DNA of 64,000 bases from Sipunculus nudus (taxonomy: Eukaryota > Annelida > Sipuncula > Golfingiida > Sipunculidae). Shown in pieces: positions 32,359 through 45,998 of this stretch. The stretch is from positions 15,442,164 through 15,506,163 of the forward strand of contig CM049315.1 of the NCBI GenBank assembly GCA_026874595.1. Direction: 5' to 3'. Under the pieces are notes generated by a model. The model did no database searches. It was not told where the DNA came from and saw nothing but the letters and a program-made list of their open reading frames with translations. Made by a program: the position numbers and the translations under genes. Position 1 is the stretch's first letter. Every line of letters starts with the position of its first letter.

Positions 32359-32405
32359 CAGGGGTGGGCCAACTTTGCTTCAAGCGGGCCTCATGGAACA
32401 TCAGA
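32359..32405. mobile_element. hAT-like terminal sequence, isolated end
   Basis: CAGGGGTGGGCCAACTTTGC followed by a GCGGGCC...CATGGAA stretch is typical of hAT element ends (CAGGGGTGGGCAAACTTTTT type). The matching inverted end was not found nearby, so limits are unknown. Confidence 0.4.
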
Positions 32406-32620
32406 AACACGTACTATTTATATGCCCTTTTTTTTGGGGTACACAAAAAATGAGAAATAATAATGAATATATTGTGTGTCACTTCATGAATCATACAAAA
32501 CAGTTTTTAATAGAATATATGCCATTGCACGCAGTCCTCTACAAGGTTTTCTGAATCAGGATTAAGCATACTGTAGTTATACTCAAAGCCGAGTGCAAAT
32601 GTCGGTCTGCTAGAAAGGAC

Positions 32621-32715
32621 TAGGGGTGCATGATATTATCGATACATCGGTATATCGTGATACGGTTATCCGAAACTTGCGTATCACGATACATTTTTCA
32701 AATATCGATATTTTT
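32621..32715. mobile_element. Second hAT-like end with ATCGATA-rich subterminal region
   Basis: TAGGGGTGCATGATATTATC followed by repeated ATCGATA/ATCACGATAC motifs resembles the left end of the complete element at 38289-39199. No right end was located. Confidence 0.4.
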
Positions 32716-35700
32716 TTACATTTGTTAAACATGTATAATTTCTTTTCTTGTATTAATAATAGTCTAATGCAAATTTAGTTTTCTAATTGTGGTTGAGATT
32801 AAAGACATGTTTAAATTGGAAGCCGCAAGCGTGTCTTAAGAAGTTTACTATTAAATGTTCAAACAGGCCTGATATACCATAGACCAAAGGTCCATCCCAG
32901 GAAATGTGCATGTCTGCTTCAGGACTTATTGGTACACGAGAAATATTCAATACAACAAAAAGAAAGAAGTAATCAGTCATTCATTAATGCCGTATGTTAA
33001 CACATGAGAAATTCGGTTAAAAAAATAGTACTTTAATAATATTTACATACTGAATTTACATACTGTTACTAATTTTTCTGTATGCAGAGTGGTCACAAAT
33101 GAAGAGTGTACGTCAATTTTATATAATTAAAACGATCATGACATTAAATTACATGTCATCCAATGGAATCATTCCTCGTTTTAAATGAAGAAATTGTATT
33201 TTATAAAGTCTGATTAACTGCAGGTTGTAATTTTATAGTTCTCTATTTCTCAGTAATTTTCTAAATAGGATATGCCCTTCCGATGTATATAAATATGATA
33301 CACTGAGTTAGTTTCTGTACTCTTTAGTCCCCCGTAACAGTTATGTGACATCTATTCCTAACGTATATATTTAGGGCAAATTATATTTATTCTGGTAAAT
33401 AATGAAAAGACCGGTCAAGGATATCCATAAATATATAATCTCGGCCAGTAGCGGAATTTTACCCTTCCCTCCATATTAAAAAAAACGACTTTCATAGTGG
33501 CACGAACTGCGATGCTGAAAAAAGCACTGTAATATAGATGAGAATGTAGATGACGCCACACAACCTACAGGTATGATGACAAACAATTAAGTATTTTCTA
33601 ACAACTTACCAGGTGCGAAAAATATTCTATTATAACCTTACTTTTTCATTTGAAATTTTCCTGCATGGTGTTTAATTTTTGACTGTATCCAGGCATGTCT
33701 AACACGGGTAAGAGAATGTTTGACAAGTCGGGCGGCACGGCGGTTACCATGCAGTTGGCATTTATACTTCGGTGAACATTCACAAACATTTTTTGTCTCA
33801 TTTCATAATTTATAACATAGTGGTTAAAGCGTTAAGATTTATGTCCATTGCAGGGCAATTTCCTGTATGACTAATGTCACGACGCAGAGTTGGCTGCCGC
33901 GTGTTTTCGCGGCTGCTCACCAGCCCGTTAGAAACACAATTTATTTTCAAGGAAAAAGGCATATGGTAGACGGTTATGGGTCATTATAAGTGTTGGCCTG
34001 TTAAGAAAATACACTTGTCTCCACTTATCATATTATTACACATATGATCGTTACGATATGTCCATGTGGAATGATTATTAATGTTACTTGGTCAGGTTTG
34101 TGATTTTGCAACAGTGAGTAATTTTTAAAAATATTTCTGTTATTACATAAACAAATAGAATATAAATGCAAATCCTGTCCCAACTGCTACTTCAGTCTCC
34201 TCTTGTGTACGTTACATCGATAAAATAAGAGGATTGATGAATACATTAGTGTGTACATATAACACTCTTTGCTCTGTGATCTGTGATAATGCAAAATAAT
34301 GTTTCAAAGCATGACCTACGTTTTACAAAAAGTAGTAGATTTCCGAGGAGGCAGAAAGTGTCAGAGACCCTGGTTATATTTCCTGAGATGCTTCGACCTA
34401 CAGTTTGTAGAAAATCCAGTCAAATGCGCCTTCCACAGAGTTCAAGGCTCGTGGCGATGATTTGTGTATTGATAAACGACATACATACCTCCCCTTTTAC
34501 TGTAAAGCAGCAGAAAGTGTCTGCGGAGTATTATCGAGCGCAGTTAGTGTAAACGATCATCTGGCTTCCCATGAGCGCTGACACCAAAACCCGATGCTGT
34601 ATGTATCGATCTACTCTCTGTGGTCGCCCTTAGGAACGCCGGCGGGGTCTCTGCTGTCATTTCTTTCGTTTATAAATTTTGCTTTGAACGGCAGTGGAGG
34701 TTAAATGGATTAAAAAAAGAGTTTGCATTTGTCTCTTCAGTTTTCTACTGGTCTTTTACGCAGAAAAATACACATCCAGATTCTCATTTGTTTGTTTTCT
34801 TTAGAAAATTGCACTCCATTTCCATGTTTATAAATTACCTAATTATTGCCTGGTTTATAAAATAGCCATCTTCAGAAGCGATACATATTTCTACAGAAAT
34901 AACGATGTAACACTTTGTGCTATAAATATGGAGCCTCGTGTTTTCGGAGGCCTCAAAACATAATTTCATGCTTGGTAAATCCTGTGATTTGATATTAATC
35001 ACATTCCTGTCATTTGTATTAAATGTTATGTCCTAGAAATATGGCAGTATTTCATGCCAGTGATTATGGGAGAACTCAAAATTTGTTTTACACACAATAC
35101 AGCTTTACCATTATGGGCAACTCTTATACCTGAGAATCAACTGTATATGTGTCATCACCGTGGCCTGTGTGTACCATATCCATGATATGCAGCTAGTCTT
35201 TACATTTTTTTACAGATGTATATTTGTTGTATGTGTAAATGCTTTTTTAAGCTATGCACTGGATTTAATTTTGACTCGGGAATAGGTAACAGCCCAATGG
35301 AATACTATTTTTTTTTATTTTTATCCTTTAATAACCAGGCTCGGTGACCTGCTCTGTGTAAAGCCGTTCCAACTACTGGGTCTTTATATCATATCTTTGC
35401 GACAAAGCGCAAGAAGGAAAATCACCGACTGTACAAATACTGTACACCACTATACAAATAATAATCCTTTTATAATTTGCGGATGAGGGTGCGGTCATCT
35501 CAAAGTGTTTCTCTGTTTTCTGCTTGGAAGATCCGAGTCAAATGACTACCTATAACTTTCTCCGCAGATAGGTTCCAACCTTGGGACCAACTTTCAGCTT
35601 TTAAAAAATGAGCCATTTAAGATATCTAGATCAAGAAACGGATGGTAGAAAGAAAAAGGAATTTAAGTAGTGCCACCAAAACTTTTTTTTATCAAAATTG

Positions 35701-38288
35701 AATATAGAAAAAAATTAATCAGCCCCTAAAAAAATGTTAATTAGGTTAAATTAAGTCACAGGTGCATGACTCAGAAGAAACTGAACTTTCAACCCATTTG
35801 GAAATTTAACACTGAAGTTTCTACCAACTTAAAGAAGCTGACGACCCTCAATCACTTGCTTGGTACAGTTTACACTTGTTGCCTCGCAATAAATCGTTTA
35901 AACAGTACAATCTTATGATGACACAGATTACCTCCAAAATTAAATGTATTGTTCCTTGTATATTACCCCATTCTTCTTCAAATTTTATCAGAATCCTTTT
36001 TTTTTCTTTTTGAGTAAAGTTGCCACCAGCTAAATCAACTAACAAAACCAATCATCGCCGGAAAAAATATTGATATATTTGAAAAATTCCCCCTTCGTAA
36101 AAATGGTAAAGTCTATAGCTTTAACCCATAAACTGGACCCTCATTTCCAATGTCAGGCTGACTGACTGGCACTGACTGATTTCACTGTACCATGAAGCCG
36201 TTCCTCATTCATCTATCGTCGCTGAATACTCCCGGTTTATACGATCATCTCCCTGACCATGCATGACGCATTTCCAGTGGGACGAGCGAGTGATCAAACA
36301 GGCACAAGCCATGTCAAGGCATGGGAAAACAAGTCCATTCTCTTGCCTGCAGAGCGTTTCAGGAGCAAAAGAATAATCTCTCTCTGTTCCTGATGACGAA
36401 TTTGCCAATTTTCTGTAAATGTTACTTAACCCGCAAGGGATTTAAAAAGCCAGAGTAACATATAATGATGTTTAGTCCTAAAGGGTGAGGTACAATGGCA
36501 CACTATCAGTTGACACGTCCGATGCAGATGTCCATTGTTCTTATATTTCGGAAAATTCCTTTCGTACACTTGGGGTATTTGTTCTGATGTAACTTTTTAT
36601 ATTACTAAAGAATAATGGTACGTTTCTCATCGGAAATATAATGTATTATGTCAAGTTAGAATTTGAAACGAGAAATCCTTTTATATGTCATACTCAAGAA
36701 GCACTTCTTTAACCAGTTATTTCCAATTATTAAATATCTTCGGATCCGCTAAATAGGAAAATAGATGGTAATTTTACTACGTCTCATGTAATACAATATT
36801 TACCGGGAACTTAGTAGCTGAGCAAAGGAACAGATAATCAAATTCACCAATAAAGTGGAGGTAGGGATAATTAGATATATCCAACAAAAAAGCTTTATAA
36901 CTTAATTCATTAGAAGTATTAAACATATTTTGAAAATAATTTGTATCACTCTAACAGGCAGACACAACTTTTATTTATAAAATACATTGTAGCAGTATTT
37001 GTACTATATACATATATCTAATTACGACAGTATTCAGTTAATACATCCATGTGTATTAGAGTGGTGTAGGTCAGTTTAGAACAAGGACATACGTTCAATT
37101 GTCTTACAATTATGGACAATCTGACCAATAATATAAAGGTAAAAAATAATTTATTGGGGGTACGTTTTCGTGATAATACGGCCATTGGACTCTGTCTACT
37201 GTTTACTTTTGTTTCTTCTTTTGATTTGAAGAACTAGCCGTCCCATCACTTTTTTAATGTATTATATAGGGAGCAGGGCGTGTGTTGAAGCATGATTTCT
37301 TTAGGGTAGATAACAAATAATATGCATTTAGAGATAACACATCAAATGAAGAGGAATCGAAGGAGAGCCAATTAGGGAGACTGGTTTATAGTAAATGATG
37401 AAACTGAAGAGAGGATTTGTTAACAGGGGGACTGGAAAAAAGGACATTGGAGCGAATGATGTAGAAACCTTTCGAAAATTAAGTCCTCCCGGTGCAGTCT
37501 AGTTTAAATCATCATGATACAACGCATATTTATTAAAATATATAGATGTCTGGAATTGGAGAGCGATCGCAACCAGCCACACTGGAGTTCCTAGCAAAAT
37601 TGGGGGATCGGGGTCGGCTATGTAGTGTACTACCATGGAAAATATCTGAAAGTCAAAATAAAAATCATGTACACATGTCGCCCTGAACTGGACTTCCAAA
37701 GCTAGTTCAGCAAATCAGCAATATTGGAGATCTAGGGCAAAACAGTAAACAATAGTAGTTTTTTTTTTACTGGGGGACATTTGGAAGTCCATCCATATTT
37801 GTTTATATATAGCATATAGCTTACTGCTCTCCAATAACTATTTGTCATATTGGATTTTATTTTCTTTCCCGATGGCTACATTTGTAGAAACCTTTTTTTA
37901 TATTGCATTAGATGCAAAATCATCCTAGATCATAGTTGCATAGCATACGTTACCCTGATATAGCTGCCTTGGACATATGTTATCCTGCAATACAAACACC
38001 GAAGAAATTCGTTGTTTGTTGTACAATGGTACAATGACTAAAATGTAATTCTGTCGGGTCTCTATAAACAATATGTGGCTCACGTGACCGATAGTGATCT
38101 GCTTTTGTTCGTGTTTTCTTGGGCACAAACCACTCCAGTACAAAAAGTGAGTCATGAAAAAGTATGAATATGTATAAATGGGTAAACCTTTTAGTTGGTA
38201 TTCTGTAGTACCCCATGCCGTACTATGGGACAACAGTCACGTATTGATCATTTTCTAATTTATTAACAAATAGGGGGGCTGTATAATT

Positions 38289-39199
38289 TAGGGCTGTATC
38301 AATATATCGATATATCGATACGAATCGATACACGACGTCGATACGATAACCGAAATGCGTTGCATGCTGTATTGGTCGTATCGATTGCTTGCTAATGAAT
38401 AGCATTCTAACTCCAACTTTACATATAACCATGAAGATTTATAAATCTAAATGCACTGCAGCCTATATATTTGTTGCTTTGGCTTTTAAGACTTGTTAAT
38501 AAATGTAAATACGCATGCAATTCAGTACTTCCATGACAAGCAGGCGCATGTGAGCGATAATAGGAGAATGATAATAACGTTTCTCTTTATTAATGAAACC
38601 GATATTCACATCACATATTGCTACTAGGAACAAGGTACATTCACGTATATATCCTATCTTTATATATGTCATTTAAACTCTAATTTTATTATTTACGCAG
38701 CCGGTCATAGGTTACTCGGAGCTCCCGCGTTCGACATCAGATATGTTAAACCCATGGTTAAAGCCTGGGGACAAATCCTGTACAAACAGGAGAGTGACTA
38801 ATGGGATTCATTTTCACAGAATTATACAAAACTGTGTAATTACATGACATAACAGCCTATGATCTTCCCCACCAAATGCAATAAAACATGTTTGTGCGGG
38901 GGGGGGGGATGCTAAGGACTCAAAGAAGATCGAGATTGTGCTAGTCTTGATTAGATAGATTTCTAAAATTAAAAGCAACTTGTTTATTTATTTTATATCA
39001 AGCTTAAGCTGCTAAAGTGCATAGCATACTAAATATGTTGTATGTTAAAATAAAAAACATATAAAAACAAGAAACAGAGCTTTTATCAAGAAATGATATA
39101 CAAAGAAAAATGAAACGTATCGTCAATACGTATCGGTATCGAATTAATTGTATCGCAATACGTATTGTACCGGAAGAGGCGGACCGATACCCAGCCCTA
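38289..39199. mobile_element. Non-autonomous hAT-like element, 911 bp
   Basis: It begins TAGGGCTG and ends CAGCCCTA as inverted copies. Both ends continue into TATCGATA/CGATACGTAT-rich subterminal sequence. A perfect 8-bp duplication GTATAATT flanks it (38281-38288 and 39200-39207), the size made by hAT transposases. No transposase coding sequence lies inside, so it would depend on another element. It inserted at the left edge of the LTR-derived unit at 39200-39410. Confidence 0.88.
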
Positions 39200-39410
39200 G
39201 TATAATTGTATTGATTTAGTGTATTGTAATGTTAGGGTTGTTTTGAGAATAAATTATGGTTATTTGTTAACAAAAAAAAACACTGACTTCTTCATTCATT
39301 CCCCTAGACATTTCACGCTGTCTAGTGTTACAGAATCTGATTTTTTATCTCCATTACAAAATTTGTGTTCATCACGCATACGTGATCTGTTTATATTAGG
39401 TTCCGTAACA
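39200..39410 (+). mobile_element. LTR-derived 211-bp unit
   Basis: Closely matches 3731-3946 along its whole length and ends in the same GGTTCCGTAACA. Its first 8 bases are the hAT target duplication. The sequence to the left of the hAT element (before 38281) does not look like LTR. Confidence 0.85.
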
Positions 39411-41042
39411 ATATATATTATGGCATAAACATTGTATTATAAATGATTCGTTGAGGCTGACAAGTTAAGAACTGCTGTAAATAAATAACGGAGTCTTGGT
39501 ATAATAATTATAGCTATGTGATTATGCTGATGATATTAATTATATAAATGTTGTTTATTTCAGTTTTCTTTGGTTAAACGGTGATTCGATACTTATACAT
39601 ACCAGAATGACCGAACAATACACTGAAAGAACTTAAGATCGATTTAAAAATACTCCATAACAGCGTCAAAATGATGATGTAATTCATCCCCTGAAAGTTT
39701 TTACCTCTTCAGGCGAGATTACTATTCCCTCCATCACTCACCGTGATACTTGACAAAATGAACATTACAGGATTTACGGTCCCCAGGGTTTTAAGGTTAC
39801 GATGCACTTGAACAATACGGCCAAGGCACCGCAGCTCTTAAAGGCGGACCAAGCCCAGCATGTTAAGGTAATACAAGATTTGAGCTTTAATGAAGTAAAA
39901 TGTTCCGAACAGCTATTAACGTAAATGCATTTACCCTCCTCATTTATCATTGTGTAACGACCGATGTTGACAGGATAATACGGGGCACATATTCAGAATT
40001 AGCCAACGAACATGTTAACCGCCACAGGAGTTCATTATAAGAAAAAAAAGTGGGCTGAGATATAATAGAAATAAATTCCTGACGAATCAAATTACAATGT
40101 CGAGTAACGTCGTGTAGAAGGTACAAGAAATAACTTTGGAGTATAAAATGCTAGTTATTTCCGTAATGAAAGGATCATATTGTCAGAACAGAGGCTTACA
40201 AATAATAAAACTCTGTTTTATATTTAATAAATGAGCTTCATGAACAATACATGCGATACTTGAGCAGGTGTACCCGAATCGGGCGCTGCCTGCGTTGAAG
40301 GATGAATATTAAAAATTTAAAAAGTAACATCCTGGATTTGATACACATTATTTTGTGCGACACCACAATTAAGGAATATAGCCTAGAGCCCTGCTATAAC
40401 CGCTGATAAATATAGTTATGCACACATTAAATGGTTAATAGCCATTTAAATAAATGCAATGTCTTCAAGAAAATTGCCTGAAATCAATATAAACATTAAA
40501 TGGTCGTTAAATGTTCCGCTTTTACGTAATTACTGGCGAGTAAAAGTTCAACATTAATAAAGTGACAGTATTTCTCATATGTATATATTTCATTGATATT
40601 TCATAAAAAAGTTAAAATTGCACAGGAATCATTTTTATTAAATGACGCAAGAAACATTTTTAAAATCTGGTGAAAACATATCAGCCATCGAAGTCATAGG
40701 TAGAGATGCCGTTAATAAAAACATTTAAATAAGTGTTTTCGTTTTACACTTTTTTTTTCAATTGAGCTGGCACATACGTTTCAGTACGCTACAACAGGTC
40801 ATTATAAAGGAACAGTGACAACCCTCCAAATGTCTTAAAATGTAACAAAAGAAACACTGGTAAAATGGTTTAACTACGGGACTGTCATGTAAGAAAAATA
40901 CTAAGCACCAAAATGAATGACTAAAAAAGATCAATACATTTATAGGCGATAGGAAAGTGATGACATATCTAAAACATTTGCCAAGCAGTATAAGGAATTA
41001 TGGTACTCTCTTATTTGTAAGTTTAATTTTGCCATTGGACAA
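39411..41042. other. AT-rich sequence, no gene recognised
   Basis: No coding frame or repeat that I can support. Confidence 0.5.
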
Positions 41043-41908
41043 TGTTACAGGTGTTTCTTTTATTGTGGTACATATGTCTGTAGGCATTCAGTTTCGTGTC
41101 AAGCGCAAACCTTGAGCGCTGCTATAAATAACCGCACCTGCTGAACTCTCGCGGAGTGTAGAAACACAACGCTCATACTAATCTGTAATTTTCTGGGCTG
41201 GTCGCGCTCTATGAGCGCGTGTGTTGTAATGTTCTTTGGGCGTGTGTATTATGTACTGTTGGGTTCTTTGTGATTGTTTCATGAAATAGAAGTTTCTAGA
41301 ATTTTAGGATGAAAAGTTTTAAAAAGGGGCTGTGTTTTAGAGCAGGGAGGAGAGAGAAATATTCCAGCGGGCACGGAAGAGAGCGAGTCAGTTTTGGACC
41401 TATCCGATAATTGCAGTAGTGTCAGGAATTCTACGAACTCTATGCAGATTTAGTGCGGCCTGTCTCCAGTTTGGTTTCGGGATTATTACAAGAACTTCAC
41501 TTTTGGATTACAACAGACTGATTTTGTGATTGAATTGGACTATTATTCTCTGAAGAGATTTATGTGAACTGTTCATCTGGATTACACGTTTTAAAGGACT
41601 TGTTGTCGCTGTCACAGTGGTGGTATCCAGGTACTGTACACTTTATTTATTATACTGTGTAATTGTATTGATTTACTGCTATACTATTGTTATACTGTGT
41701 AATTGTATTGATTTAGTGTATTGTAATGTTATGATTATTTTAAGAATAAATTATAATTATTTGATAACAAAAAACCACTGACTTCTTTATTCATTCCCCT
41801 AGACATTTCACACTGCCTACTGTTGCAGAATCAGATTTTGTTTTATCTCCATAACAAAATTTATGCTCGTCACGACCACTTGATCTGTTGTTGTTGGGTT
41901 CCGTAACA
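41043..41908 (+). mobile_element. Solo LTR, about 866 bp
   Basis: It starts TGTTACAGG and ends TTCCGTAACA, so the ends form the short TG...CA inverted repeat of LTRs. It has a TATA-like TATAAATA near 41123 and AATAAA at 41745-41750. A 40-bp direct duplication (TATACTGTGTAATTGTATTG at 41651 and 41691) lies just before the part shared with 3731-3946 and 39200-39410. No gag-pol frames lie on either side. Flanks GACAA and GCAAT are not an exact target duplication. Probably from a Gypsy- or BEL-type element; which one cannot be told. Confidence 0.7.
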
Positions 41909-43207
41909 GCAATATTTAAGATATACATAAATGTACATAAATACATTATGTACATTTAAACAGTTAAACCACAACCACGGTCGATCGGCAGTCAGGGATC
42001 GAACCAGCGGTCTATCCGCTACCCTAATTAAGGATGCTACACTCAGACTATTAGGAACAATTTTATATGCATCAGAACAGATCTGGCCTCGTACGAATTC
42101 TAATCTGGGATATGTTTCAGTCTTAAAAGAAGTTTGCAGAGTATTTCCTGTTATTTTTAATACAACCTTAGGGCCACTGTATTCATATTGAGCTTATCTG
42201 GTTTCTATACACATGCACAAATCTATAGGCTTTTTCCATACAACTAATCTTAGGATAAATAAAAGATATTCCTTGGCCTCATGCCATACCACAACGTTAT
42301 TAAATGGCACCATAACAAGCCTACTGTGAATAATCCGGCTCGTATACGCTAATCTTCAATGTTGTTTAGATAACAATTTTGATAAAACTGACTTCACTGT
42401 ACCTTTATCTAGAAATGCAACGTAAAGTGACATTATCAAAGTGTAACACCGGGCACAGACACGTAGTTAAAGACTGTTTTTCTTCATTAGACTTTTCTAT
42501 TGATCCTTCATTTTGCCCATACCGGATGTATATACCTTATAGAGGAATCAGCGGAAGTTAAGTGGTGTTCTGTGTTTTCCTCGTCGCATGGATCATTTTG
42601 CTTGGGGTAGAATTATATAAAAGTCGAATAGGGAACAGGGGCGTGATCTCACTAAGAGGTCTTAAAATCATAATATTTCCTAAACTTTGTAATCCTTCAC
42701 TATCATACAGGTAAGCAAAGTACTTTTATCATTAGGCAAAGAAAATATAAAGATATTCAGACACCATGCACGCAGAGCAAATGTGCTTCCTCTCCCTAAA
42801 ATGTTCCCTAAAATTATAAAAGTTCGTTAAATTTTCTTTAGGGTTGTCCCCTGGTCATGAGATTTAAAAAAAAAAAAAACAAGTTCACAGGCGTGACCTA
42901 ATTCGAGCCGCCTTTGTTCCAGCTGGTCGAAATGTAATGTGATGCAGTTGTTGAGCCCTGTCACCGTTTCTCTCAGCTTATTAACAAATGTGTTTGTTAG
43001 TCGACGTGTATCACTGAATATTCATACACATCAGAGCATAACGTCCCTTTCCCCCTTATAGCAAATGTTATTTTACGTAATGTTGAACCGCCACCATTGA
43101 AATATCTCGCATCACATAGACGAGCGATAATAAGGAATAGTTATATCATGTCGCAACAAAACCAAGGGAGTAGTTCTTGGTCCTACAACATGTAAATTGC
43201 AGAGACT
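41909..43207. other. No gene recognised; one tRNA-like B box
   Basis: GGATCGAACC at 41997-42006 is the reverse complement of a B box (GGTTCGATCC), and GGGTAGCGGATAGACCGC lies upstream of it on the minus strand. This could be a SINE relic. The rest shows nothing supportable. Confidence 0.35.
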
Positions 43208-43213
43208 GAACAC

Positions 43214-43373
43214 TGGGGCGGATGCAGGGTCTTAGATGGGGGGGGGGGAGGGTTCAAACCCTTGACGCGAATAAACAATGTGTCGGAAGGACTAGTAGAC
43301 TTTATACAATACTCTCGCACGCAAAAGTAGGGCAACAAAATGTCGCCAGGCGTCCCCTCTTAATCCGCCCCTG
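43214..43373. mobile_element. Short CAGGGGCG-family MITE, 160 bp
   Basis: It begins TGGGGCGGATGCAGGG and ends TTAATCCGCCCCTG, imperfect inverted copies. GAACAC flanks it on both sides (43208-43213 and 43374-43379). The interior carries a nine-base G run. Ends resemble those at 18366-18765. Confidence 0.7.
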
Positions 43374-43379
43374 GAACAC

Positions 43380-44279
43380 ACGACGGCTGCTTGCGGTTTC
43401 TATGTAAAACCATCACTATGAAATGTATTCTTCGTATTTTCCTGGTGAGCTGTTTGGCCTTGGGCCAGTATCAATGTTCAAATGTCGGTTGCGGCAGCGG
43501 GAGATAGGAATAAACAGCATCTCGAAAGATTACACAATTTTCGTGTTAACGTACATTCAACATGAGAGGGCTGGAATAAAGATATCTCACATGTCCCTGA
43601 ATCTACGGAGGATATCATTCTGTTAAAGGTCACTATATTCTCGCTATGTTAAGAATGGTCTGGTTTTTAAGAGGCTGAATCTTACTTTTCATGCGATGAA
43701 AATCCCTACCAAATAACAGACGAGATAAGATATTAGATAAAAGATTCCAATTAGCCTAAATAGGAAAAGAAATGAGTCATTTGATTTTTTTTTCAATTCT
43801 CGGAAACAGATTTCAAACTATCGCTCTTTCGAAATATGCTTTTTCACAAAGGTGTTCTTTGTTTTTGATCGTTTAAATAAATCGTTTGATATTATCCCAC
43901 TGTAAGCAATTATTTCATCTAGATACATTTCCCATTGCACCGTACCCACTCACCTCGTCGTTCATCAAGTATAATTTTCAAAATGACATTTAGCAAGGTC
44001 CAGAAATTGTCGACAACCAGTATTTATGTTCTTCCCATCATACCACTGCCCATTTTATATCACGCCCTATGGCTCGATCATGGAAAGCCGAGGCATTTGC
44101 CAGATTTATCGTAATTTTGTAAGGCCGGGCCGGTAATCCAAGGAATATCTCTCGTATTTTCTCGTGCAACGTCTGTTATCCACTTTAATGGTTTAATTTT
44201 AGCCTTCAATTATCGCTAATAAGGGCTAATTATCTAACAAATTTTGAAGTGAATGACAACTTACTCAGGATAGTATTGA
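43380..44279. other. No gene recognised
   Basis: A splice-donor-like site on the minus strand (GAC GAG|GTGAGT, donor about 43954) follows codons reading KLYLMNDE, reminiscent of the family sequence just before CDPG in GABA-B receptors. A stop codon sits immediately before the lysine and there is no acceptor between, so I do not call an exon. Nothing else stands out. Confidence 0.3.
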
Positions 44280-45998
44280 TCACAGTCGAGAATCAGATGT
44301 ACAGTTTCTTATACCTCAGTGTGAGGTTTATTGGACTCAGTTCACACCGGTCAGTGTTGATGATGTTTGTAAACTCATCCAATCTTCCCCTTTAACAAGT
44401 CCAACGGGCTCGACCCAGTTCCTACAGTGCTATGTAAAAATATGCAGAAGTATTTGCCCATTTAAGAAAAATTATATAAACGTTCTTGAGGGAAGGACAT
44501 GTCCCTAGTTTTCTGAAAATGGCACTCCTGACACCATTAATAAGCCCTCACTTGACCCATATGACCTAAAGTATTACCGCGTTTGTTTCCAAGTTTCTTG
44601 AGAAAGTGGTTGCTTAGCAATTTTGTTGCTAACAGACATATTCTTGAAAATCTCTTGGCAGAGCCCTTACAATCGGCCTTCAATCATTGCACAGATTCTG
44701 CACTCCTAAGGGTACAAAATTATATACTCTTGGCTTTGTCAGAAAAGAAGTCTGTCATTTTGCTTTCAATGGATCTGTCAGCAGCATTCGACTGTGTCAG
44801 TCATCAAATGCTGCTGACTGTTCTCACTAGACTCGGTTTATAAGACATAGTGCTGAAATGGTCTCAGTCCTACCTAATGCACTGCTCTCCGCATATTTGT
44901 ATATCTGGTATACAGTCCAAGGGTAAGGAGCTTTCTTGCTGGAATACCCTATCATCTTTATGCAGATGACACTCAATTATATATTTCTTTTGACCAAACC
45001 TCAAAAACAGAATCGGTTAAAAATTGAAAACTTCATTCAGCTGATCAAATAATGGATGAATAAGTATATCCTGCAGATAACTGAGTCTAAAACTGAAATC
45101 TTGGTAATTTCTTCCAAATTATCACAGATTGTTCCAGTCCCTTTGCCTAAAGTCTGTAAATCGAAAGCTTATAGGTCTCTGCAAGTTAGAAACATAGGCG
45201 TCATTGCTGACGCAAGTTTAAGTATACGAAACCACTTATTCAACATATCTCTAAGCGTGCATATTTACAACTTAGGAAAATTGTTAAATTTAAAAAGTTT
45301 CTGAACGATGGCTCACTTCTGAAGTTGGTGCATGCATTTATAACATCAAAACTAGATTATGGCATATTTTTACTACTTGGATTGCCTCAGTCCAGTCTTT
45401 AACCAAAGCAGAACGCAGCCGCACGGGTCATCAGTGGGACCCAAAGAGGGGATCATATATCACTCCTGTATTGAAAACTCTCCATTGGCCCCCAGTACGT
45501 CAGCGTACAAAGTACACGGTCTTAATGATAGTATTCAAATGTATTCATGGTGAGACCCCTAGATACTTAGGTGAGCTTATCGTTCCCTAGAACCCAAGAG
45601 GTCTCTAAGGCAAACTAATCTGTACCAACTGGAAGCATCATTCAAAAGGTCGATTTTCGCTATAGATCGAGCTTTCAGTTTTTTCAAGGCCTAGATTATG
45701 GAACGAACTAGCTCTACTTTAAAAGTCTGCAGTCATACTCGAAAGTTTTAAAAAACAACTGAAAACACATCTTTTTATAAATTCGTATGATTGTATGTAA
45801 AATGTTTACTATCTTTACCTTCTTATTTTAATAACTGTTTGCATTTCTTCGTGATACATGTACATCATAGTTTTCTGTATTTTGTATTTTAAGTTTTCAC
45901 ATCAATTAACTACTCAGCTGTGAGTGCAGTATGTGTTAAGCGTTTTAAGGCACATATGTGGTTTAACGCTATATAAAATGACTTATTATCATTATTAA
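44280..45998 (+). mobile_element. Degenerate CR1-like LINE, 5'-truncated
   Basis: Ordered remains of a Jockey/CR1-type reverse transcriptase on the + strand: PVSVDDVCKLIQSSPL near 44350, FVSKFLEKVV near 44580, LSMDLSAAFDCVSHQ near 44764-44808, and YADDTQLY with its catalytic YADD at 44959-44970. After these come TLHWPPVRQRTKYTVL near 45474-45522 and RLWNELALL near 45694-45720. The 3' tail GCTATATAAAATGACTTATT, then ATCATTATTA, is the microsatellite-like end typical of CR1. Many stops and frameshifts; not functional. About the last third of an intact element is represented. Confidence 0.88.

Larger units (their letters stand above)
30991..38280. other. AT-rich sequence, no gene recognised
   Basis: Seven kilobases with only short, unconvincing open frames on either strand. 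Isolated transposon ends occur at 32359 and 32621. Nothing else could be supported. Confidence 0.5.

Noticed and set aside
43954-44000. KLYLMNDE followed by a GTGAGT donor, resembling the sequence just before CDPG in GABA-B receptors
   Set aside because: A TGA stop lies immediately upstream in frame, with no acceptor between the stop and the motif.
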